A DNA stretch of 5,438 nucleotides from Clostridiaceae bacterium. GTDB lineage: Bacteria; Bacillota; Clostridia; Saccharofermentanales; UBA5734. The stretch's first letter is position 1, and each line of letters begins with the position of its first letter. The position numbers were made by a program, and so were the translations under genes. The notes under the pieces were generated by a model. The model was not told the origin of the DNA, did no database searches, and saw nothing but the letters and a program-made list of their open reading frames with translations. Location of the stretch: contig JAAYKS010000471.1 of the NCBI GenBank assembly GCA_012522285.1, positions 1 through 5,438 of the forward strand, given 5' to 3'. Shown in pieces: positions 1 through 4,764 of the stretch.

Positions 1-285
1 CCCGACCTCGCCCGGCTCGCCCTCCTGCCCGCGGAGGAGGCGCGCGCGTCGCTCAAGGAATTGCCCGGCGTCGGCGACAAGATTGCGGATTGCACGCTGC
101 TGTACGGCGGTGTGCGTACGGATGTCTGCCCGGTCGACACGTGGGTCGCCCGGGTAGTGCGAAATGTCTGGCTGGGCCCCGAGGCCGGTTTGCGGGAAAT
201 CATGGCGTTCGCGTCGGAACGATTCGGTCCCTACGCGGGTTACGCCCAGTTCTGGTTTTTCATTTACGCGCGAAAAAACCGGTGA
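1..285 (+). CDS. 8-oxoguanine DNA glycosylase (OGG1-type, HhH-GPD), C-terminal part
   Basis: This is the 3' end of a base-excision-repair glycosylase that removes oxidised guanine from DNA. Frame 1 is open from the first base, so the gene begins outside the window; the last 94 residues are visible. They hold a helix-hairpin-helix with LPGVGDKIADC at residues 21-31, followed by CPVDTW at 43-48. In OGG1 proteins the Lys of the GxK-[IV]-ADC motif forms the Schiff base and the Asp of PVD is the catalytic acid. Both are present here (K27 at 79-81, D46 at 136-138), so glycosylase/AP-lyase activity is expected. The tail YAGYAQFWFFIYAR resembles the ends of bacterial OGG proteins of the Clostridium type. 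The TTG at 61 lies inside the HhH motif and is not the start. The gene is convergent with the minus-strand gene to its right and overlaps it by 26 bp. A related HhH-GPD glycosylase of another specificity is possible but less likely. Confidence 0.88.
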   Translation, partial: PDLARLALLPAEEARASLKELPGVGDKIADCTLLYGGVRTDVCPVDTWVARVVRNVWLGPEAGLREIMAFASERFGPYAGYAQFWFFIYARKNR

Positions 286-1537
286 TGCGCTGCACCGCGC
301 CGCGGATGCGCTCCGCCACGGCGCCGCCGATGTCCATCGGATCCCCGGCCAGGCCGGACAGGAATCCCTCGCCCGTTTCGGCAGACGAGGTTTCTGCCGC
401 GGGACCGTCCGCCGGCACCGACGGTTCGTGGTCCTGCGCCTCGCGTGCCGCGTCGGGTGCGCCAAACATTGCCTCCGCGCGCAACCGGGACTCCGACTCT
501 TCGGCCCGGTTCGGGTCTGCCTGTGCGGGGGGATGCACGACCCGACGCGCTTTGATGTTGACTTCGATGACGTTGATGGAGGTGTATTCTTCGATGCGCG
601 CACTGATGCGTTCCTGGGCGCGCGCGAGGACTTCCTGGGCGTTGAACCCGTAATACAGACTGATTTCGAGATACAGGACGATGCCATATACCTCTTTGAC
701 CACCTGGAATCCGACGAGGCTGTAGACCCCCTGGGTGTTGCGCAGGATGATCTCGACCATGTTGCGCAGCGCCCCGTCCGACAACGTATAGGTCCCCAGG
801 CTGGAAAAGGTCGGCCGCACCACCGTGCGCTCGGAGTCGGGTGCCGCGGTGGCCATCCCCCGCTCCCTGTCGCGCCGACGGCGCAGCCGGTTGAACGGGT
901 CGGAAAAGTACCCTGAAAACTCGTGTTTGATTTCCATGCTGGGCACAGGGATCGTGTGCATGCCTTCGGACACGCGGGTTTCCTTGGCTTGCCGCATCTC
1001 GTCCTCGCTGCTCACGTCCTCGATGCGGACGATGATCGAAGGCTGGGGCAGCCAGAGGTTGTCGCAGATGCGGGAGATCATGGCGTCCGAGGTGCCGAGA
1101 ATCATCAGGTTTTTGGGCTTTTGCGCCACCAGCGCGCGCCGCGTGACCTCCGACCGCGTGGGATCCGCGAAAAGCGCCTGCCGGACCGACTCGATCTTGG
1201 ATTTCGCCTTTTTTGCGGAGGTGCCGGACACGATCCGGCTGCCGTTGATCAGCAGACCGTCGTCGATGAGGTGGTCGATGCCGTATTGACGGGAGACGCT
1301 GATCGCGCGCGTGCTCTTGCCGGTACCAGAGGACCCGACGAATGCAAAAACATGCACCCGGGAGAGCGCTTCGCGGATCGGATCGGGGGGAGGCGGAGCC
1401 GATGCTTCCGCTTTTTCTGCTTTTTCGACGCGCTCCGCGGGAGGTGCGGGCGCCGGCACGAATTCCTCGTGATCCCGGAGCTGTTCGCCTGCGCGTTCCT
1501 CCACACGACGTCGGTTGCGGTCAAACTTGAGCGCCAT
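260..1537 (-). CDS. P-loop NTPase fused to Asp23/Gls24 envelope-stress domain
   Basis: This 425-residue cytoplasmic protein has two recognisable domains. Residues 1-58 are a charged, Pro/Ala-rich, probably disordered leader. Residues 60 to about 215 form a P-loop domain with Walker A GSSGTGKST at 68-76 (nt 1310-1336), an IDDG motif at 91-94 and a hydrophobic strand NLMILGTSD at 143-151; the domain resembles small kinases. Residues about 243-335 match Asp23/Gls24 (DUF322): TYTLSDGALRNMVEII, then a GVY turn, a V-x-L-x-[IV]-L-x-YG strand, and a closing helix and strand with NVIEVNIKARRV. After an acidic linker the last 25 residues form a likely amphipathic helix. Asp23 proteins are linked to the cell envelope in Bacillota, but the nucleotide substrate here is unknown. 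ATG at 1537 is supported by AGGGGGT at 1546-1552, 8 nt upstream. The gene follows yebC after 47 nt, which suggests cotranscription. I recall similar unnamed clostridial proteins but cannot verify the architecture. Confidence 0.85.
   Translation of the reverse strand: MALKFDRNRRRVEERAGEQLRDHEEFVPAPAPPAERVEKAEKAEASAPPPPDPIREALSRVHVFAFVGSSGTGKSTRAISVSRQYGIDHLIDDGLLINGSRIVSGTSAKKAKSKIESVRQALFADPTRSEVTRRALVAQKPKNLMILGTSDAMISRICDNLWLPQPSIIVRIEDVSSEDEMRQAKETRVSEGMHTIPVPSMEIKHEFSGYFSDPFNRLRRRRDRERGMATAAPDSERTVVRPTFSSLGTYTLSDGALRNMVEIILRNTQGVYSLVGFQVVKEVYGIVLYLEISLYYGFNAQEVLARAQERISARIEEYTSINVIEVNIKARRVVHPPAQADPNRAEESESRLRAEAMFGAPDAAREAQDHEPSVPADGPAAETSSAETGEGFLSGLAGDPMDIGGAVAERIRGAVQRITGFFARK
533..811 (-). 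other. Asp23/Gls24 (DUF322) domain within the P-loop fusion protein
   Basis: These are residues 243-335 of the 425-residue protein. The pattern is the typical Asp23 order: a helix with spaced Ile/Val/Leu (ALRNMVEIIL), the turn QGVYSLVG, a hydrophobic beta hairpin ending in SLYYGF, a long helix with repeated Ala/Arg, and a final strand INVIEVNIKARRV. Usual Asp23 proteins are little more than this domain with a flexible tail. Here it is the C-terminal part of a much longer NTPase. The domain boundaries are approximate. Confidence 0.8.
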
Positions 1538-1545
1538 GCTCGGCT

Positions 1546-1552
1546 ACCCCCT
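1546..1552 (-). promoter_or_regulatory. Ribosome binding site of the P-loop/Asp23 gene
   Basis: The minus strand reads AGGGGGT here, ending 8 nt before the ATG at 1535-1537. It fixes the chosen start. It is less perfect than the AGGAGG sites of yebC and the Nudix gene. Confidence 0.6.
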
Positions 1553-1584
1553 GCGGGTGCGTCGTCCCGTCCGGCCGGCCCGCC

Positions 1585-2310
1585 TCAGCTGTCCCAGTTG
1601 TGATATACGTCCTGCACGTCGTCGTGGGACTCCAGTGCGTCGATCATCTTTTCGAGTTTGACGACGGCCTCCGGATCCTCGACCTCGACCCAGGTGATCG
1701 GCACCGGTCCGAGGGAGGAGTCTGCCAGTTCATACCCTTTGGTCTCGAGCGCGGCCCGCACTTCATAATAGGTCTCGGGCGTGGTCGTGATCACAAAGAC
1801 TTCGTCTTCTTCCGCAAAGTCCTCGGCACCGGTCTCGAGTGCGTCCATCATCACCTGCTCCTCATCGAGCTCGTCGTTTTTTTCGATGAGGATGTTGCCT
1901 TTGTCCTGGAACTGGAAGGACACGCAGCCGGACGTTCCCATGTTGCCGCCAAAGCGGTCGAACAGGTGGCGCACGTCGCCGGCGGTGCGGTTGCGGTTGT
2001 CGGTCAGGGTGCGGACCATCACGGCGACACCCTCCGGACCGTATCCCTCGTAGACGATCTCCTCAAAGTTATCGCTCTCCGACGCTCCGGCGGCCTTTTT
2101 GATACTCCGCTGGATGTTGTCGTTGGGCATGTTCGCGGACTTGGCCTTGGTGATGACGTCCTTGAGCCGGGAATTGACGTCGGGGTCGGGTCCGCCGCTG
2201 CGCACCGCGACCTGGATCTCGCGGCCGATTTTCGTGAAAGTCGCTCCGCGCTGCGCGTCGGCCGCGCCTTTTTTACGTTTGATGTTGTTCCATTTGGAAT
2301 GGCCGGACAT
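1585..2310 (-). CDS. yebC: YebC/PmpR/TACO1-family protein
   Basis: This is a complete 241-residue member of the YebC family, the usual length. The N-terminus MSGHSKWNNIKRKKGAADA is the family hallmark. It is followed by the FTKIGREI and GGPDPDVNSRL blocks, then KAKSANMPNDNIQRSIKKA (residues 56-74), and then the EEIVYEGYGPEGVAVMV block. The acidic C-terminal half is also typical. Members act in the cytoplasm. They were described as DNA-binding transcription regulators (PmpR), and more recent work on bacterial YebC and mitochondrial TACO1 supports a role in translation, helping ribosomes through difficult proline stretches. The proline-rich segments of the neighbouring P-loop/Asp23 protein (for example PPPPDP at residues 48-53) would be compatible with that role, but no link is shown. 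ATG at 2310 has AGGAGG at 2322-2327, about 11 nt upstream. No own promoter is evident in the 125-nt upstream gap. Confidence 0.97.
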   Translation of the reverse strand: MSGHSKWNNIKRKKGAADAQRGATFTKIGREIQVAVRSGGPDPDVNSRLKDVITKAKSANMPNDNIQRSIKKAAGASESDNFEEIVYEGYGPEGVAVMVRTLTDNRNRTAGDVRHLFDRFGGNMGTSGCVSFQFQDKGNILIEKNDELDEEQVMMDALETGAEDFAEEDEVFVITTTPETYYEVRAALETKGYELADSSLGPVPITWVEVEDPEAVVKLEKMIDALESHDDVQDVYHNWDS

Positions 2311-2321
2311 ATGTGTTGTTT

Positions 2322-2327
2322 CCTCCT
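2322..2327 (-). promoter_or_regulatory. Ribosome binding site of yebC
   Basis: A perfect AGGAGG on the minus strand, 11 nt before the yebC ATG. It decides the start together with the conserved MSGHSKW N-terminus. Confidence 0.75.
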
Positions 2328-2357
2328 GACAGCGGGTTGGTGGATGGCGTGAACATA

Positions 2358-2421
2358 CCGCCGGTCTTGGGTGCCGGCGGCGAGTCCGGACGGGACGCGC
2401 GGTCTGCGCGTTAAGGTCCGG
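2358..2421 (-). repeat. Two adjacent inverted repeats in the Nudix-yebC gap
   Basis: The 125-nt gap (2311-2435) holds two potential hairpins. The first to be transcribed pairs 2416-2421 with 2386-2391 (6 bp, CCGGAC/GTCCGG) and encloses a second stem of 6 bp, 2406-2411 with 2395-2400 (ACGCGC/GCGCGT), with a 5-nt loop. The next pairs 2374-2380 with 2358-2364 (7 bp, CCGCCGG/CCGGCGG) with a 9-nt loop. Neither is followed by a T run on the minus strand, so an ordinary intrinsic terminator is not supported. They could be an mRNA processing or stability element, or chance pairing in GC-rich sequence. Confidence 0.35.
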
Positions 2422-2435
2422 GTAGGCGGGTCAGG

Positions 2436-2849
2436 TCAGATCAGCTCGCGGTACTTCTCGTAAGAGAGCATCAACAGCGATTTGTCCTGGCTGTACGTGA
2501 TCTTCTCGAGTGCTTCTTCGATGTCGTAGAAGCCGCCGTTGTCGAAGTTTTGTGCCGCATTCGGCTTGACCGCGTCATCGTCCGCGACCATGATGAACCA
2601 GACGATTTTGTTGCATACCGGTCGCATGCGGGAAATCGAGTAGAACTCGTAGTTCGTGCGGCCTGCGGGCGAAACGATGCGTGCCCTGCATCCGGCCTCG
2701 TAGGCAACCCGCTCGATCGCAACATCCTCGGGCAGGTTGTTGCTGCGGATCACGCCTTTGGGGAACACCCATTCCTGTTTCTCGTTTTTGAGAATCAGCA
2801 CCTTGTCTTTGTGAAAGACGACGCCACCTGCGCAGTTTCTGACCAGCAT
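2436..2849 (-). CDS. Nudix-fold protein with degenerate Nudix box
   Basis: This 137-residue protein is the size of a single Nudix domain. It opens with a typical first strand (NCAGGVVFHKDKVLILKNE), then EWVFPKGVIR leading into the Nudix box at residues 32-54. The consensus is Gx5Ex7REUxEExGU. This protein keeps the first Gly (G32), the U position (V48), the last Glu (E51) and the second Gly (G53). It has Asn for the first Glu (N38), Glu-Arg in place of Arg-Glu (E46, R47), and Tyr for the first Glu of EE (Y50). Hydrolysis of a nucleoside diphosphate derivative is therefore doubtful, and a binding or regulatory role is possible. I recall clostridial relatives with a similar Arg shift and the same CNKI and KITYSQDKSL blocks, which would make this a variant subfamily rather than a decayed gene. 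ATG at 2849 follows AGGAGGT at 2857-2863 by 7 nt. yebC follows after 125 nt. Confidence 0.85.
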   Translation of the reverse strand: MLVRNCAGGVVFHKDKVLILKNEKQEWVFPKGVIRSNNLPEDVAIERVAYEAGCRARIVSPAGRTNYEFYSISRMRPVCNKIVWFIMVADDDAVKPNAAQNFDNGGFYDIEEALEKITYSQDKSLLMLSYEKYRELI

Positions 2850-2856
2850 AAGACGG

Positions 2857-2863
2857 ACCTCCT
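2857..2863 (-). promoter_or_regulatory. Ribosome binding site of the Nudix-fold gene
   Basis: The minus strand reads AGGAGGT, 7 nt before the ATG at 2847-2849. This is a near-perfect site and supports that start. Confidence 0.75.
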
Positions 2864-2900
2864 CTCCCGCGGGTGTCCGGTGATATCTGATCCATCCCGC

Positions 2901-2921
2901 ATGCCGCCTCTTAGGCGGCGT
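2901..2921 (-). promoter_or_regulatory. Leader hairpin upstream of the Nudix-fold gene
   Basis: Arms 2903-2909 and 2913-2919 are perfectly complementary (GCCGCCT/AGGCGGC) and close on a 3-nt loop; the ends at 2901/2921 can also pair. It lies between the candidate promoter and the Nudix start, so it would form in the 5' leader of the mRNA. No T run follows on either strand, so it is not a standard terminator for the kinase gene. It may be a stabilising leader stem or a protein-binding site. I do not recognise a riboswitch class. Confidence 0.45.
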
Positions 2922-2946
2922 GTGGACTGATACTCCCCGCGTAAGA

Positions 2947-2955
2947 ATTTTACCA
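2947..2955 (-). promoter_or_regulatory. Candidate extended -10 promoter for the Nudix-yebC-Asp23 genes
   Basis: The minus strand reads TGGTAAAAT, which fits the extended -10 form TGnTATAAT with one mismatch. It is one of the few AT-rich spots in this GC-rich window. A -35 about 18 nt upstream (TTTCCC) is a poor match, as can be tolerated with an extended -10. Transcription would start near 2940 and give a leader of about 90 nt before the Nudix ATG. The 178-nt gap after the kinase gene gives room for a separate promoter. Confidence 0.4.
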
Positions 2956-3027
2956 TATCCGGCCGTCCCGGGGAAACCATCGGGCGAGTCGGGGGAGAGG
3001 CGTTCAGTCGGGGGGAGGAGGCGTGCG

Positions 3028-4335
3028 TCAGGGAAACCGGACGATGAACAGTGTCCCCTGTCCGGGATGACTGACGACGCTGATATCGCCGTTGTACAAC
3101 GTCACGATGTGCTTGACGATGGACAGGCCCAGCCCGGTGCCGCCCAACTGGCGGGATCGGCTTTTGTCGACCCGGTAGAACCGTTCAAAGATGCGGTCGT
3201 GGTGCTCCTCGGGGATGCCGATGCCGGTGTCCGCAACCGTGACCACCGTGAACTTGCGCTCCCGCCGTACCGATATCCGGACTTCTCCGCCCGGCTGGTT
3301 GTACTTGACGGCATTCTCCACCAGATTGTAGAAGAGCTGTTCCAGCCGCAGGCGGGAAGCGCGCAATGTCAGCGTCGGGTCGAGTTCGGTATGGATGGCG
3401 ACCCCCGCTTTTTCCGCCACCGGAGCCAGTCGTTCCGCGGTTTCGGCGGCGACCTCGGCCAGTGAAACCGCCTGGACGGTGCCCGGATCGTCCCGGTTGC
3501 CTTCGATCTCGGACAACTGGAGCATGTCGTCGATCAAAGCCTGCAGCCGCTCGGCTTCGATCTCGATGATTTCATAAAATTGCGCGGTGGTCTGGGGGTC
3601 CCGTTCCCCGCCTTTGAGCAGCTCCACATACCCGCGGATGGAGGTGAGAGGCGTCTTGAGCTCGTGTGTGACGTTGGCGACAAACTCGCTGCGGACCTGT
3701 TCGAGCCGGCGCAGACGCGTCACGTCCGACACGACGGCGAGGGCTCCCTCTTCCCTGGGCGCGTGCAGCGGGGTCGCAAACACCTGGAGTACCCGCTCCT
3801 CGGGAATGGTGACATGGATTTCGCCTCGCACCGGTGCATGTGTCGCGGCCGCACTGCGCAGGATGTCGCGGATCAAAAGGTAGTTGGGTCCGCCGTCGTT
3901 GATGTTGCCCTCTTCCCATCCTCCCGCGGGATTCCCGAGCAAATGGCGGGTCCGGTCGGTCAGAAGCAGATAACGGCCGTCCGGCGCGGTCGCGAGGATA
4001 CCGTCGTCCATGCCCTGGAGAATGCCCGCAAGCTTGTCGTTGTTTTCCTCCAGCTCGGCATAGGTGCGCGCCAGCCGGTCGGCCATCTCGTTGAAAGCGT
4101 CACTTAAGCGCCCGAGCTCCGCGGGTGCGGGCTGCATGCGTGTCTCATAACGTCCCTCCGAAAAGGACCGAGCGGCTTCGGACATCTCCTCCATCGGGCG
4201 GGAAACCCGTCGCACCAGTGCGCGGACCGCCGCGGCCGCCACACCCAGTCCGACCAGCATGCCGGCTACCGCTGCCCCCGCGAGGTACAGCCGGCTGCTG
4301 ACGACCCGGGTCATCGGCATCGCGGCGCGCAGCAC
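3028..4335 (-). CDS. Histidine kinase fragment with TM2, HAMP, PAS, HisKA and HATPase
   Basis: This is the downstream intact part of the interrupted kinase, 435 residues if started at the GTG at 4333-4335. That GTG has GGAG 5 nt upstream, so independent re-initiation is conceivable. ATG codons at 4320 and 4314 are alternatives without a clear ribosome binding site. All catalytic boxes are complete here: H224 in the H-box, N337 and N341 in the N-box, both glycine boxes. The fragment keeps one membrane segment at residues about 16-39. If made, it would be a membrane-anchored kinase with no extracytoplasmic sensor, and might be active without its signal. The entry overlaps the full interrupted gene and is listed because this stretch is open. 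Confidence 0.5.
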   Translation of the reverse strand: MLRAAMPMTRVVSSRLYLAGAAVAGMLVGLGVAAAAVRALVRRVSRPMEEMSEAARSFSEGRYETRMQPAPAELGRLSDAFNEMADRLARTYAELEENNDKLAGILQGMDDGILATAPDGRYLLLTDRTRHLLGNPAGGWEEGNINDGGPNYLLIRDILRSAAATHAPVRGEIHVTIPEERVLQVFATPLHAPREEGALAVVSDVTRLRRLEQVRSEFVANVTHELKTPLTSIRGYVELLKGGERDPQTTAQFYEIIEIEAERLQALIDDMLQLSEIEGNRDDPGTVQAVSLAEVAAETAERLAPVAEKAGVAIHTELDPTLTLRASRLRLEQLFYNLVENAVKYNQPGGEVRISVRRERKFTVVTVADTGIGIPEEHHDRIFERFYRVDKSRSRQLGGTGLGLSIVKHIVTLYNGDISVVSHPGQGTLFIVRFP

Positions 4336-4410
4336 CCAGTCTCCGGTCTTGACCGCAGCGTAGGAATACCGCGTGTCGACGACGTTGCTTCCCCGCTGGT
4401 CGTGTCCCCA

Positions 4411-4413
4411 TCA
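4411..4413 (-). other. In-frame TGA interrupting the kinase gene
   Basis: The plus strand shows tca here, which is TGA in the kinase frame. It follows the residues REVVDAIAT and precedes WGHDQRG. The frame before (from 4764) and after (to 3028) is the same, so no indel is needed. GGA (Gly), CGA or AGA (Arg), TCA (Ser), TTA (Leu) and TGG (Trp) are each one base away. Gly is a reasonable guess for this loop, by inference only. Confidence 0.9.
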
Positions 4414-4764
4414 GGTTGCGATCGCGTCGACGACTTCCCGGCGGGCTCCGTGGGTTTCCAGCACCGGCCCGTCGCTCGCGCTGTCCGCCAGCACGGTACC
4501 GTCCAGCGCGATCAGGGTGATGCGGATGTCCTGGCCGATCGCGGACAGGTCGGCGGCGATCCGGTCCGCAACTCCCTCGGGGTCGGCGGCGATCCCTTCA
4601 CGCACATCGTCGGCCTGCGCGGCGGCAACCGCCAGAACAGCGTCCAGGCGCCCGCGCAGTTCACGGGACACCTGGCGCTCGATCAGCAGGGTGGACAACA
4701 GCGAAGCGGAAAGCAACGCGACCGCAACCGCGACCAGTGTGATCCGCAATACTCGTGTTCTCAT
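4411..4764 (-). CDS. Histidine kinase N-terminal fragment (TM1 and sensor region)
   Basis: This is the 117-residue piece before the in-frame TGA. It has a short basic N-terminus (MRTRVLR), a hydrophobic membrane segment at about 5-28, and about 90 extracytoplasmic residues with a helical part (QADDVREGIAADPEGVADRI) followed by a PAS/Cache-like strand ITLIALDGTVLADS. It has no catalytic part. Translated alone it would be a membrane-tethered half sensor. Translation is likely coupled to the upstream response regulator through the ATGA overlap at 4761-4764. Confidence 0.5.
   Translation of the reverse strand: MRTRVLRITLVAVAVALLSASLLSTLLIERQVSRELRGRLDAVLAVAAAQADDVREGIAADPEGVADRIAADLSAIGQDIRITLIALDGTVLADSASDGPVLETHGARREVVDAIAT

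Larger units (their letters stand above)
3028..4764 (-). pseudogene. PhoR-like sensor histidine kinase interrupted by in-frame TGA
   Basis: Read through, this is one 578-codon frame of normal PhoR length. In order it shows: membrane segment 1 at about 5-28; an extracytoplasmic sensor region with the PhoR-type signature TLIALDGTVLADS; membrane segment 2 at about 159-182; HAMP at about 182-235; PAS at about 241-348; HisKA with the H-box NVTHELKTPL (H367, nt 3664-3666); and an HATPase domain with the N-box NLVENAVKYN, the G1 box DTGIGIP, the F-box FERFYRV and the G2 box GGTGLGLSI. It would autophosphorylate H367 and pass the phosphate to the adjacent response regulator. Codon 118 is TGA (4411-4413). 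The 25 codons after it remain in frame and read like PhoR sensor sequence (DTRYSYAAV, then GDWVLRAAMP), so a single substitution explains the break. The start ATG overlaps the regulator stop as ATGA, with GGGAG at 4772-4776. WalK-type kinases share this layout; PhoR is favoured but not proven. Confidence 0.85.

Noticed and set aside
273..297. Terminator-like hairpin CGGTG/CACCG followed by six T on the minus strand
   Set aside because: The stem has only 5 bp, and the T run lies before the stop codon of the P-loop/Asp23 gene (260-262), so termination there would remove the stop from the mRNA. The T run encodes Phe-Phe of the tail.
164..916. Long plus-strand open frames opposite the P-loop/Asp23 gene, and similar ones opposite yebC (1600-2352) and the kinase (3580-4107)
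   Set aside because: These are antisense shadows of strongly supported genes in GC-rich DNA, with no domain pattern.
2358..2380. Intrinsic terminator after the Nudix gene
   Set aside because: The 7-bp stem is perfect, but the minus strand continues TATGTTCACG with no T run. Read-through into yebC is more likely.
4145..4411. TGATG restart: an ATG overlaps the kinase TGA and opens an 88-codon frame
   Set aside because: That frame differs from the kinase frame and gives an Arg/Gly-rich sequence with no recognisable domain, overlying the real membrane-segment and HAMP coding sequence.
4376..4413. The in-frame TGA as a selenocysteine codon, with a downstream hairpin (5 bp ACGAC/GTCGT, apical GGGGAA)
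   Set aside because: The stem is short and broken by a large internal loop, the loop does not resemble a known bacterial SECIS, and the position is in a sensor loop with no redox motif. A sense-to-stop substitution is simpler.
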